Below are positions 45,451 to 54,284 of a stretch of DNA of 54,284 nt, in pieces (positions within the stretch are counted from its first letter, which is position 1; each line of letters starts with the position of its first letter). Source of the DNA: Cytophagales bacterium. GTDB lineage: Bacteria; Bacteroidota; Bacteroidia; Cytophagales; Cyclobacteriaceae. The stretch lies in contig JAKSBZ010000224.1 in the NCBI GenBank assembly GCA_022360875.1, forward strand, positions 1-54,284, read 5' to 3'. A program made the translations under genes and the position numbers. The notes below the pieces were generated by a model. That model was not told where the DNA came from. It worked only from the letters and a program-made list of their open reading frames with translations, and did not search any database.

Positions 45451-46566
45451 TTATTTCAAATCCCCGACAATAAGAATCGGATTTTCTTCCTTAGAGATGG
45501 AAGCATTAAGCTTGATGAGTTTGGCTCTCTGCTCTTCCGAAAGCTTTTTCTTCTTCAGCGTGTATCTCAAATTATCCTTGAAAGTCAATGCTGGACTGCT
45601 ATGAACTATGACTCCGTTTTGATGAATATCAATTTTCCTTAAACTTAATTTCAAATCAGAAAAGACATAGGCATCAACTCGGTTAATCTCTTGTTCATCA
45701 ATGCTCATTAAGTAATCTTCCGGGTCGAAATAGCAGACATTATCTCTCTGGGTTACTTTGGTCTTGCCCAAAATCATCATCTTATCACCCAAAAACCTCA
45801 ACTCACCTTTATAGTACTCGTCTTTATCCTCTTTTTTTCTTCCCGCCGGCAATATAAAAGAGAGCAGTTTTCTTTTTCCTTTCTCTTCAATCTGGTAAAC
45901 CACTTCCGACTCTCCCGGCTGGTAAATTACTTCATGTTTTCTTGTTTGTTTTAATGTTCGTTCAAACCCCAGTTTCGCCTTTTTTACATCCCCCTCTTTT
46001 TCTTCCCCTCTCACAATTTCTCCTGACAGGTGTATAAAGAAATACTGGTATTTATAGCCTCCAAACCGCCGCGGACAGACAGCAACTGTTGAATCGTTAT
46101 GAAAAAACATTCCGTTCAGCTGTCCTTTTGATTCGAAGGGGATGCTTTTTTCTTTTTGCTTCAAGCTCAAATTGTAACGAAGAATTTCATTACTGAAAAA
46201 GTCATGATAAAGGAAAGTCTGTTCCTTTTTGTCTACCGCCCAAGCATCCACAAATTGGTATTCGCCCGGACCTCTTCCTTGTGCAGCTATTGTCCGAATA
46301 AATTTGCCGTTTTTAGAATAAAGTGCGATTTTCTTTCTCCCGATATGAATTATATACTCCTTTCCCACAAAACCATTAAAATATTCTATATAATTCCCTC
46401 CCGCCGTGTCCAAACGAACAATTCGCAAATTTTCTGCAATATCATTCAAGTCAACTTTCACCCCATCGTACTCTTTGGTAAAATCCACCTCGAATTCCTT
46501 GGCTCTCTGCTGGCAGGCCACCGCAACAAGCAACAGGCCTGCGGCCATGATAATTAAGCGTTTCAT
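45451..46566 (-). CDS. 6-bladed beta-propeller lipoprotein (paralogue 1)
   Basis: A 371-residue lipoprotein, signal ending LVAVACQQRA (lipid Cys at 19). Motifs parallel those of paralogue 2: FEVDFTKEYDGVKVDLNDI, LRIVRLDTAGGNYIEYF, IAAQGRGPGEYQFVDAWAVD. The tail (LSEEQRAKL to NPILIVGDLK) is almost the same. It follows the RND permease gene by 55 bases with no hairpin between, so it is the propeller most tightly tied to the pump. The family has no firmly known function; in Bacteroidota such genes often sit beside small secreted peptide genes, but none is seen here. Confidence 0.82.
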   Translation of the reverse strand: MKRLIIMAAGLLLVAVACQQRAKEFEVDFTKEYDGVKVDLNDIAENLRIVRLDTAGGNYIEYFNGFVGKEYIIHIGRKKIALYSKNGKFIRTIAAQGRGPGEYQFVDAWAVDKKEQTFLYHDFFSNEILRYNLSLKQKEKSIPFESKGQLNGMFFHNDSTVAVCPRRFGGYKYQYFFIHLSGEIVRGEEKEGDVKKAKLGFERTLKQTRKHEVIYQPGESEVVYQIEEKGKRKLLSFILPAGRKKEDKDEYYKGELRFLGDKMMILGKTKVTQRDNVCYFDPEDYLMSIDEQEINRVDAYVFSDLKLSLRKIDIHQNGVIVHSSPALTFKDNLRYTLKKKKLSEEQRAKLIKLNASISKEENPILIVGDLK

Positions 46567-46621
46567 TTTTCAGTTTTTTATATCAATACTTTGAATAGGA
46601 AAATAATTTTCGAAAAAGAAC

Positions 46622-49600
46622 TCAAACCACTTCAAGCGCTTTTTCAGGCTTCTTTATTCTGCTTCGGATCATCTTGCGCCTGACGATGAACATCGGCAGA
46701 TAGATGAAAATGGCCAGAAGGGAAAACAACAGGCCGCCGATCGCTCCGGCGGCGAAAGCGAACCAAAAGACCTCTTTCTGTCCGTGCCACACGAAAGGCA
46801 CCAGGCCCGCAAAGGTGGAAACGATGGTCAGAATCACGGGAATGATCTTGGTGTTGAAGGCTTTGAAGTAGAGCGAAAGCAAGTCCTGCCCAGGCTGCTC
46901 GCGCTGCAGGTTGTTCCAGTCGTTCAGGATGTAAAGCGCCGAGTTCACGCTGATGCCGCAGAGCAGGATGAAGGAAGCATAGCCTCCCTGGTCGAAATTG
47001 AATTCGAACAGATAAAACGTTAGAAACACCCCGATGAATGAGGCCGGTATGAGGCTGATCACCACCCAAGCCTGCCGAAGCGATTCCAGTACAATGGCGC
47101 AAATGAAAAAGATGATGCCGATGACCAAAAACAGGTAATAGTACTGCGTTTTGTCTCCGCGGTTCCAGCCCCAGCTTCGGCCAGGCTTTACACGGTAACC
47201 CATCGGCAGCTGCTCACTCATCCATTTTCTCTCCCTTTTCTCCACCCGGCTAGACAATGCATGCGGACCGAGAAAATCGTAAGCCACGGTTAGCTGGTAC
47301 TGCTGGTTTTCCTTTTTTATCTGGTCGCCGGTTTTCCGCTTGTCGATTTCCGCCAGCTCATGAAGCTTGTACTGCCTGCTGCCCTGGCTCAGCGGCTGGT
47401 TTTTCATATCCCATACATTGAAGCTTTCCCGCTGATCGGCAACAAGCTTCACCTGCTCCATTTCGTTGTTCCGGAAAACGGATGGCAGGCCGCTTTGGTG
47501 GATGCGGCTGTCCAGCAGGCTATACAGCGAACGCATCGGAATCTCCTCCTTCGCCAGGCGCTCCAGGTCAAAATCCAGATAAAATTCCCTCAGAGCACTT
47601 GTTCGCCAACCGCCGGTGGATATCTCCACAGCTCTCACCCGGGCCGAAGCCTTCTTCAAATGCTCGCTCAGCATCGTCGCATAATCAAACAGCTGGTCGT
47701 AGTTGTAGCCCTCCAGCCTGATTCTGTTGCTTTTATAGCCCAAATACATCGCATTGCTGAATCCCCTGCCCACTCCAGCCACACTCCAGTCCATTCCTCC
47801 AAGATTGTTTGCCTTGGACTCCGCCCGGCTTTTCAGCAAGTAAGGAAAGCTGCCCCACTCGTGCTCTTCCTTGAAATAAACCGTAATGCTCGAACTCCTG
47901 TAGCCATTAATCCGCGTTTCGAACATCTCCACTTCTTCATATTCACTGATAAACTGCTCCATCTTGCGCACGGCTACATTCAGCTGTTCTACAGTGCATC
48001 CTTCGGGCATGCTTCCCCTGATGCGCAATACGGTGCGCTCGGGCTCGGAATAATACGAGTTCTCAAATACATGCTGGGAAAACAAACGCAGCGTGCCTCC
48101 CAGTGCTTTTTCCACCGCAGGGCGCATTTCGTTCACAAACCATTCGCTTCCCAGTGTTTTGTTGTAAAACGACGCCCAGGAGCTCAGTTCCTTTTCCTTT
48201 TTTCCTTTCTTTATTTCCGTTGGCAGTCTGTGCACGGGAAGCCCGAAGCCCAGAATCAGCAGCAAGGCAAACGCCCACTGCACTGGGCGCTTCTTGGTTA
48301 GCAGCACCCACTTTTTGTACAGGTTTGTGACCTTTACCACGCGCTTCTTTCTGCGGACAAACACCCGGCTTTTTCCCTTTTTTATCGGGATTCGCTCCAT
48401 CAGCGCAGGCACAAAAAACAAAGACACAAAGAGCGAAACGCCAATGTTAATGGCAATCACCCAGGCAAAATCCATCAGATTGACACGCTGGCTTTCCTTC
48501 AGAAAGAAAATCACAACCAAGGCGCCTATTGTAGTGAGCGTAGCGGCCAGAATCGCCAGAAAGGCTTTCTTGTTGCCCTTGTGGCGCAAATGGTCAATCA
48601 TGATAATGCTGTTGTCGATGATGATCCCGAATGAAATGGTGATGCCCGCAAACGAATACAGCTGCAGCTCGATCTGCAGGCCATAATAGAACAGCACGGC
48701 AATCAGCAAATTGCTGACAATGCTGAGCAGCAGTATCGCCAGATAACGCATATTGCGGTTCAGCACCAGAATAAGCACCAAAAGGATAAGCAGCGAATAC
48801 AAGGTCCGCTTCTGAATTTTTTGCAGCTCATTCACCACATGCTCCGTCGAGTCGCTGGTGAGCATCAGCCCGTAGCCGTTCAAAATCTCAGGATCCAGAT
48901 TCTCGATGCGCTTCCGGGCTTCCTTCGCCACTTCCACGGTATTCACTCCCGCCTCCGGATAAATAACCATGCTCACGGTGTTCTGACCGTTGATGCGGTA
49001 ATACGAGTTGACAGCCGCCTGCTTGTATCTTACACTTGCCACATCCCGCAGGTACACCAGCCGCTCCCCGGTTTTCCGCACAGGAATCGACTCCCAGTCG
49101 ACTTCCTCTTTCCCGCGGAAACGAAGCACCACCGACATGCTGTTCGGATTCTTCTCTCCCGGCGGCTGAAACATTGCAGTGCCCAGTTCGCGGGATTCGA
49201 AATGGGTGCTTATCGCCGAACGGATATCCCAGACAGAAAGCCCCAGCACCCGAAGCGCCTCGCTGTCATATTCAATCTCCCATTCGTAAGGCGTGGCGCC
49301 GTACACGCTCACGCGGTTGACGCCGGGCAGCTCCACCAGCTTGGGCGTAATCTTCCGCTCCACATATTTCTTTATTTCAAAAGGAGTTGTGTTGGCCTGC
49401 ACGCTGTAGGACAGAATCGGAGACTGGCCTTCATTGGAGCTGCTTTTCGAAAGATGCGGGTAGCTGACGCCTTTTGGCAGCTCGGGATAAATCCGCCTGA
49501 TCAAGCTCGAGAGTTCGAACCGGACCGCATCCATGTTGGTGTTTTTCTTAAAACCTATCCAAATGCTTCCGCTTCCTTTGCGGGAAGTCGAACTGATGCT

Positions 49601-49816
49601 CCGAACCCCTCTGATCCGGTTGAAGGCGCCCTCCAGCTTGGAAGTCACCTGCTGCTCGAGCACTTTGGGCGAGGCTCCTCTCCAGGAATAGCTGACGCTC
49701 AGTCCCGATGTTGAGCGGGAGGGTTTCAGCTGCACGGTCAATTTGGGAATAAGGCCGGCTCCCATAATCGAAAGACAGATGAAAATCAATATTATTGAGA
49801 AAGACGATAGCTTCAT
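46622..49816 (-). CDS. RND-family efflux permease (second of two)
   Basis: A complete 1064-residue inner-membrane RND transporter with 12 membrane segments and two large periplasmic loops. The N terminus is membrane segment 1 (SIILIFICLSIMGAGLI); the porter domain has SWRGASPKVLEQQVTSKLE and LPGVNRVSVYGATPYEWEI. Segment 4 reads FGIIIDNSIIMIDHLRHK, so the Asp-Asp pair of the classic drug pumps is Asp-Asn. Segment 10 reads LLCGISVNSALYILND, without the usual Lys. It follows the TolC gene by 58 bases. It is clearly different from the first permease at 51450. Substrate unknown; drug, lipid or metal export are all possible. Confidence 0.9.
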   Translation of the reverse strand: MKLSSFSIILIFICLSIMGAGLIPKLTVQLKPSRSTSGLSVSYSWRGASPKVLEQQVTSKLEGAFNRIRGVRSISSTSRKGSGSIWIGFKKNTNMDAVRFELSSLIRRIYPELPKGVSYPHLSKSSSNEGQSPILSYSVQANTTPFEIKKYVERKITPKLVELPGVNRVSVYGATPYEWEIEYDSEALRVLGLSVWDIRSAISTHFESRELGTAMFQPPGEKNPNSMSVVLRFRGKEEVDWESIPVRKTGERLVYLRDVASVRYKQAAVNSYYRINGQNTVSMVIYPEAGVNTVEVAKEARKRIENLDPEILNGYGLMLTSDSTEHVVNELQKIQKRTLYSLLILLVLILVLNRNMRYLAILLLSIVSNLLIAVLFYYGLQIELQLYSFAGITISFGIIIDNSIIMIDHLRHKGNKKAFLAILAATLTTIGALVVIFFLKESQRVNLMDFAWVIAINIGVSLFVSLFFVPALMERIPIKKGKSRVFVRRKKRVVKVTNLYKKWVLLTKKRPVQWAFALLLILGFGLPVHRLPTEIKKGKKEKELSSWASFYNKTLGSEWFVNEMRPAVEKALGGTLRLFSQHVFENSYYSEPERTVLRIRGSMPEGCTVEQLNVAVRKMEQFISEYEEVEMFETRINGYRSSSITVYFKEEHEWGSFPYLLKSRAESKANNLGGMDWSVAGVGRGFSNAMYLGYKSNRIRLEGYNYDQLFDYATMLSEHLKKASARVRAVEISTGGWRTSALREFYLDFDLERLAKEEIPMRSLYSLLDSRIHQSGLPSVFRNNEMEQVKLVADQRESFNVWDMKNQPLSQGSRQYKLHELAEIDKRKTGDQIKKENQQYQLTVAYDFLGPHALSSRVEKRERKWMSEQLPMGYRVKPGRSWGWNRGDKTQYYYLFLVIGIIFFICAIVLESLRQAWVVISLIPASFIGVFLTFYLFEFNFDQGGYASFILLCGISVNSALYILNDWNNLQREQPGQDLLSLYFKAFNTKIIPVILTIVSTFAGLVPFVWHGQKEVFWFAFAAGAIGGLLFSLLAIFIYLPMFIVRRKMIRSRIKKPEKALEVV

Positions 49817-49831
49817 TTTTCTTGATTTAAA

Positions 49832-49865
49832 AACAACTCTCCAAAGATTCAGAGCTTATGGAACG
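49832..49865 (-). repeat. Diverged third copy of the intercistronic element
   Basis: AACAACTCTCC, AAAGATTCAGAGC and a GGAACG end line up with the elements at 44191 and 45408 (17 of the first 25 bases match copy 1). It lies between the TolC gene and the second permease, again followed by TGTTTTTAAAT and a gene start. The stem here is weak (GCTCT/AGAGT). Confidence 0.45.
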
Positions 49866-49874
49866 TTTTATTAG

Positions 49875-51446
49875 TTACCTCACCAGCCGATCAAAATCCT
49901 CACTCAGACTTTCCTGCCTGGCATAGTCAAAAAGCGTGATTTGCTGCACTTCATAATACAGCTTCCAGTACCGGTTCAGGCTCTGGATATACGCTTCCAT
50001 AGAACTTTCCTGCTTCTGGCGGGCGCTGGTCAGACGAAGCAAATCGATATTACCCGACAAAAAGCGCTTCTCAGTCACCTCGAAAGACGCCTGGGCTATT
50101 TCATGGGATTTTCGTGCGCTCTGAACAAGCTGGGCCTGCATGTTGAACTCGCTGACCTTCAGCCGGACATCCTGGTGCAGCTGATTTTCCTGCTGCTCGA
50201 TGTCAATGTCCGCCACCTCCTTGTTCATCCGCGCCATCTTGATGTTCCCCTTCCGCTCGCCCCAGTCCAAAATAGGAATGCTGAAGTTTACCGATACAAG
50301 CTCCTGATCCAGGAAATCGCTGTAAACATTGCCGAAATTGTCCGCCTGCTTATTGAGTCCGTAGCTGGCTTTGAGCGACAAATCAAAGCGGTTGTTCTTT
50401 ATGGCTCTGTCCAGGCTTTTTTCCGCTTCCAGCCGCCTGATCTTGAAATTCAAAAACTCCGGGTTGTTGTCGCGTACCAAAAGCATCGCCGCGTCTTCGT
50501 CCACAATCAACTCCGGCAGCTGCTCGGGCAGCTCAGGCGCTTTCATTTCCCAATTCTCCTTTCTTAAATAAATGCCGATCCTCGACACCGCCTGCTCTTT
50601 TTCCTTTTGTCTCTGCAAGAGGCGGTTTTTAGCCTCGTACAACTGCAGCTCCAGGTTCAGAATGTCATCCCGCTCAATCGTACCCAGTTTATACCGCTTT
50701 TTTCCAATCTCGAAGTGCTTGGCCGTTGAGCGCACTTTTTCCTCGGCAACCTGCACGCGCCGCTCAGCCAGTGCCCAGCTGAAAAAGTAATCTATAGCCT
50801 GCACGTTAATCCGCTGCATGTCGTCTATAAGACTTTTCTTGGATCGCTCATAATCCAGAGGCATAATCTTGTGCTCCCACTTCAGCGCATTGAAAGCCAT
50901 AATCGGCTGGTTCAGCCCGATGCGGACCGGCACGCTGTTGAAGCTCTTGTTTTCGTTTTCTCCGAAGCTCTCCAGACGATTAAAATTCGACTGCAGAGAC
51001 ACCGAACCGCCGGTGGGCAGAATATTCTGCCGCAGCCTCAAGCCGACATAAGAGTTCAAGCTCTCCTCCGAACGATACTCGTCCACATTCTTCTCCGAGT
51101 TGTAACGCTTAGTCAGTGAACGCCGGTAGGAAAACGGATTTGTCTCCAGCTCCAGCTTCGGGCGCAGCCGCGCTTTGTGCGACTGATAGTTCCAGAAACT
51201 CGCGCCGTACTTTCTTTTGGCCCGGAAAGACTCCAGTGAATTCACTCTCGCCATCCGGAGAACTTCCTCCATATTTACAGTATTGCCGGATGTCTCAGCC
51301 GTCTGCGCATAAACAGCCGGATGCCCCAGAAGGAGGGCCAAGAAAACCAGCGCGAAGGCACTGCCCTTCAACGCTTTTAAAAAGCAGGAATGTTGAGCTC
51401 CCAAAAGGATGTTTTTATTTTTATAAAAATGAAAAAAATATCGCAT
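49875..51446 (-). CDS. TolC-family outer-membrane efflux protein
   Basis: A 523-residue outer-membrane channel. A long N terminus with a hydrophobic stretch (FALVFLALLLGHPAVYAQ) acts as signal, cleaved near residue 48. Two OEP repeats follow: long coiled-coil helices (YELGTIERD-like KRYKLGTIERDDILNLELQL; KRFLSGNIDLLRLTSARQKQ) with strand pairs LRLRQNILPTGG and SVNFSIPILDWGER. It starts 3 bases after the first permease stops, showing tight translational coupling. It should form the exit duct of the pump. Confidence 0.9.
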   Translation of the reverse strand: MRYFFHFYKNKNILLGAQHSCFLKALKGSAFALVFLALLLGHPAVYAQTAETSGNTVNMEEVLRMARVNSLESFRAKRKYGASFWNYQSHKARLRPKLELETNPFSYRRSLTKRYNSEKNVDEYRSEESLNSYVGLRLRQNILPTGGSVSLQSNFNRLESFGENENKSFNSVPVRIGLNQPIMAFNALKWEHKIMPLDYERSKKSLIDDMQRINVQAIDYFFSWALAERRVQVAEEKVRSTAKHFEIGKKRYKLGTIERDDILNLELQLYEAKNRLLQRQKEKEQAVSRIGIYLRKENWEMKAPELPEQLPELIVDEDAAMLLVRDNNPEFLNFKIRRLEAEKSLDRAIKNNRFDLSLKASYGLNKQADNFGNVYSDFLDQELVSVNFSIPILDWGERKGNIKMARMNKEVADIDIEQQENQLHQDVRLKVSEFNMQAQLVQSARKSHEIAQASFEVTEKRFLSGNIDLLRLTSARQKQESSMEAYIQSLNRYWKLYYEVQQITLFDYARQESLSEDFDRLVR

Positions 51447-51449
51447 GAC

Positions 51450-54284
51450 CTATTTTTTAGAAATCTGATAATAACACAAAGGGATGAAATACAAGCTGAC
51501 CAAGGTTCCCTGCAGCATACCGCCTATCATAGCAACTGCAAGCGGCGCCTGCAGCTCTGCTCCCAGTCCGGACGAGAACAGCAGCGGAATCAATGCAAGT
51601 ATAGTCGTCAAACTGGTCATCAGGATGGGCTTGAGACGGCGCTGTCCGGCGACGAGCAGTGCTTTGAGCAATCCATAACCTTCCCGCCGCAGCTGAATCA
51701 CCGTATCGATTTTCAGAATGGAATCGTTGATGATAATCCCGCACATAACGACGATGCCGATCATGGACATGAGGTTAACGCTCATACCAAACAGCTTGAG
51801 AAACAAAAACGCGCCCGCCAAATCCAGCGGCACTTCCAGCAGGATGATCAGCGGCAGAACGAAAGACTCGAACTGGGAAGCCAGAATAAAATACAGGAGC
51901 AGCACCGAAACAAGCAGGATGAGCAGCAGTTCGCCCATCAGCACCTGGTCGTTGAAGAAACTTCCCGAAAAATTCACCTCGTACCACTTGTTGCGACTCA
52001 CCGAGGCCCGGATTTTTCTGATGTTCTCCGGCACCTGCTCGGGCTTCAGCTCCAGCACCACGGGAAAATACTCGCCTTCTTTGCCGCCCCGGATATTTTT
52101 GAGCCCCTGCGACCTTTCCAGCCTGATAAAATCCCTGAGCTGATAACTCACGCTGTCCCGTCCGCGGATCATGGTTTCCGAAAGTATTTCCTCCATGGTC
52201 TGCGTTTCGGTTCCCAGCACCACAGGAATAAACTCCTGGTTGTTGATCAGCTCCAGCACCTGATAGGCCCTGAATGCTGAGCTCAGCGCATGCTTCAAGC
52301 TGGAAGCCGGTATATCATAACTCAACAGCTTTTCGCGGTCGGCCACGGCCACCACCTGCTCCTCCCAGAGAATGTCGTCCACATCCGTGTCCGCCAGCTC
52401 GCTTTTCAGGCTCTGATGCACTTTCTGCAGCTCGTCACTCTGATAAACGCCAAGGTTTCTCGTGCTCCTGAGCCTGGCCACCAGCGGCGGCTCTTTGTCA
52501 GAAAAAATCATACTGAAAATATTCTCCACATCCTCGAAATGGAGCAAAGCGTCCGGATATTTGTCTTTAAGACTTTTCCTCAGCGATTTCTCTGCAGTCT
52601 GCAGCTGCTCGGAAGCGCCGGTTTTCAGATACAGCTCGCATTCCGAAACCTTGGCTTTGCCCTTGCTCTCGAGCATGAACTGCTGCGTGCCGACCAGCGC
52701 CGCATTGTACTCCAGCCCTTCCTTCAGCGGAGCCAAAAGCTCCAGCACGCGCCGCTTGTTCTCTTCCACATGTATTTCCTCGTTCCAGTCAATCTTGGCC
52801 AGCGTTTCCAGCCGGGTGAAATCCGGCAGCTGACTTTTCGGAAGCCAGGCGAACAAACCGTATGCGCCTAGCAGCAGCGCAACCGTAAGCGTCCAGGAAA
52901 CCCTCTGGTTCCGCATTACCCACTGAAAGCCTTTCTCATAGAGCGCCTCGTAATCCAGCGTGTTTCTTTTTTTCAAAAACAAAGAAACGTTTTTAAAAAT
53001 GCGCCCTTCTTTCTTCAGATAAAACAAGCGATACAACACCGGCAAAAGCAATATGGAAACGATAAGCGAAACAAGCAGCCCGATGCTGATGGACATAGCC
53101 TGATCGTAAAACAGACTGCCGGCGATTCCGCTGATAAAAATAAGCGGAATAAAAACCGCGCAGGTGGTCAGCATAGAGCTTAGCAGCGGCCGGAAAACCT
53201 CCATGGTGCCTTTCACGCAGGCGTCGTTAAGGCCGAGCCCGCGCTCCCGGTGCTGGGAAATATTGTCGATTACGATAATGGAATTGTCGATCATGAGTCC
53301 GATGCCCAACACCAAGCCGGAGAGCGAAATGATGTTGATAGAAATGCCTATTTGCTGAAAAAACAGCAGACAAACCACCAGAGACACCGGCAGGGCAATA
53401 CCAATAAGCAAGGGCGCTTTCAGATCTTTCAGGAAAAAAAACATGACGAAAAAAGCCAGCAGAATGCCCCACAGCAAACTCTGCGAAAGGTTTCCGATGG
53501 CATAGTCAAGCAGCTGCGTCTGGTCGCGCGCAATCTTGAAAGAAATGTTGGGGTAGTCCTTCTCGAGCTGGCGCACCAGCTTGCGCAGCGACGCCTTCAT
53601 GTCTGCCATGCGGGCGCTCTGCTGCTTGATCACCGCCATTGTCAGCCCTTCCGTTCCTTCACTGAGCACCAGGCCCTTGCGCTGCTGCGGATGGCTGAGC
53701 ACCTCGGCGATATCCTTCAGCTGGAAAATACGCTCGCCTTTTTTCAGATAAAGCTTGCGCAGCGCATCCACCGAGCGCACTTTTGTGCCCAGCCGGATGC
53801 TGTACTGGTACTGGGCCTCGTGCACCAGCAGGCTGCCGATGTCCAAATCGTTTTTCTTTATAAGGTTCTCGAGTTCGCCCAGCGAAATGTGCATCGACTG
53901 CATTTTCTTCTGGTCGGGGATGATCAGCACCTCGGAAGCCACCAGGCCGCTGATGTCCACCATCGCCACCTCGTTGAGCTGTTCGATGCGCTTTTTGACC
54001 ACATGGTCGGCAAAGCGGCTGAACTCGACAAACTCCTGGCTGACCGGAAACAGATCCGAATGCCGGTTTTCTGACAAATTCGTTTTCGCCCTTTTTTTAA
54101 GCGTAAGATTAAGATAAAACACCGGAATATCGGCCGCGCTGGCCTTAATAACCTGCGGACGCTTAATCTCGCGCGACAAGCCGCCGACCACCCGGTCAAT
54201 TTTTTCATTTACTTCAATAAAGGCATAATCGATATTTGTTCCGTGCTCAAACTTCATGAGCACTCTTCCGAAGCCCTTTCCGGC
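51450..54284 (-). CDS. RND-family efflux permease (first of two), N terminus beyond window
   Basis: The last 944 residues of an RND transporter; the frame is open to the right edge (GKGFGRVLMKFEHGTNI), so about 90 N-terminal residues are missing. Visible are porter sequences, segment 4 (GIGLMIDNSIIVIDNISQH, an Asp-Asn like its partner), SLLVSLIVSILLLPVLYRLF, and in segment 10 GIVVMCGIIINDSILKID, then the C-terminal GTLVSLYFIPLCYYQISKK. No adaptor (membrane-fusion protein) gene is seen; it may lie just past the edge, as is usual in front of the first permease. Confidence 0.9.
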   Translation of the reverse strand, partial: AGKGFGRVLMKFEHGTNIDYAFIEVNEKIDRVVGGLSREIKRPQVIKASAADIPVFYLNLTLKKRAKTNLSENRHSDLFPVSQEFVEFSRFADHVVKKRIEQLNEVAMVDISGLVASEVLIIPDQKKMQSMHISLGELENLIKKNDLDIGSLLVHEAQYQYSIRLGTKVRSVDALRKLYLKKGERIFQLKDIAEVLSHPQQRKGLVLSEGTEGLTMAVIKQQSARMADMKASLRKLVRQLEKDYPNISFKIARDQTQLLDYAIGNLSQSLLWGILLAFFVMFFFLKDLKAPLLIGIALPVSLVVCLLFFQQIGISINIISLSGLVLGIGLMIDNSIIVIDNISQHRERGLGLNDACVKGTMEVFRPLLSSMLTTCAVFIPLIFISGIAGSLFYDQAMSISIGLLVSLIVSILLLPVLYRLFYLKKEGRIFKNVSLFLKKRNTLDYEALYEKGFQWVMRNQRVSWTLTVALLLGAYGLFAWLPKSQLPDFTRLETLAKIDWNEEIHVEENKRRVLELLAPLKEGLEYNAALVGTQQFMLESKGKAKVSECELYLKTGASEQLQTAEKSLRKSLKDKYPDALLHFEDVENIFSMIFSDKEPPLVARLRSTRNLGVYQSDELQKVHQSLKSELADTDVDDILWEEQVVAVADREKLLSYDIPASSLKHALSSAFRAYQVLELINNQEFIPVVLGTETQTMEEILSETMIRGRDSVSYQLRDFIRLERSQGLKNIRGGKEGEYFPVVLELKPEQVPENIRKIRASVSRNKWYEVNFSGSFFNDQVLMGELLLILLVSVLLLYFILASQFESFVLPLIILLEVPLDLAGAFLFLKLFGMSVNLMSMIGIVVMCGIIINDSILKIDTVIQLRREGYGLLKALLVAGQRRLKPILMTSLTTILALIPLLFSSGLGAELQAPLAVAMIGGMLQGTLVSLYFIPLCYYQISKK

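Noticed and set aside
43066..51449. Small secreted peptide (NVEALA-like) genes in the gaps of the propeller cluster
   Set aside because: All gaps are under 65 bases and hold only hairpins and start regions.

Overview
The window looks like chromosomal DNA of a Bacteroidota bacterium, probably of the order Cytophagales. The evidence is a SusC/SusD pair with FecR and an ECF sigma factor, an atpD-atpC pair, an rpsU-xerC-hpf cluster, surface lipoproteins of DUF4959/DUF4998 and 6-bladed propeller type, and promoters of the Bacteroidota form (TTTG, about 19 bases, TAnnTTTG). Stop-codon use (mostly TAA, some TGA and TAG) fits the standard bacterial code. I saw no tRNA, rRNA, CRISPR array, prophage or insertion sequence.

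Layout. 1-5.8 kb (minus strand): the start of atpC, atpD, a sensor histidine kinase, an iron-sulfur L-serine dehydratase and a secreted thioredoxin-NHL protein. 6-13 kb (plus): a nucleosidase of the MTA/SAH type, a class A penicillin-binding protein broken by an in-frame TAA, a PfkB sugar kinase, accD and a solitary nqrF. 13-20 kb: hpf, xerC and rpsU (minus), UDP-glucuronate decarboxylase (plus), prmC and lipA (minus), a probable outer-membrane protein, and a very basic secreted protein made of 24-residue repeats. 20.3-27.7 kb (plus): an M16 peptidase, a secreted esterase, a RavA-ViaA pair and a class I fumarase broken by an in-frame TGA.

28-38 kb (minus) is one nutrient-uptake locus: ECF sigma factor, FecR anti-sigma factor (broken by an in-frame TGA), SusC-like transporter with an N-terminal signalling domain, SusD-like lipoprotein and two discoidin-like surface lipoproteins. 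No carbohydrate-active enzyme is present. 38.6-43 kb: rlmN, a Uup-type ABC-F ATPase, a small coiled-coil protein and an unrecognised 220-residue protein behind an operator-like palindrome. 43-54.3 kb (minus): an RND permease (cut by the window edge), a TolC-like protein, a second and different RND permease, and three beta-propeller lipoproteins. Related hairpins recur between several of these last genes.

The points most worth a second look are: three single-base in-frame stops in otherwise intact conserved genes; the two-permease RND/TolC cluster joined to propeller lipoproteins by repeated intercistronic hairpins; the basic repeat protein; and a dispersed intergenic repeat with a hairpin that seems to be kept by paired changes. 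All calls come from reading the sequence; no database search was run.
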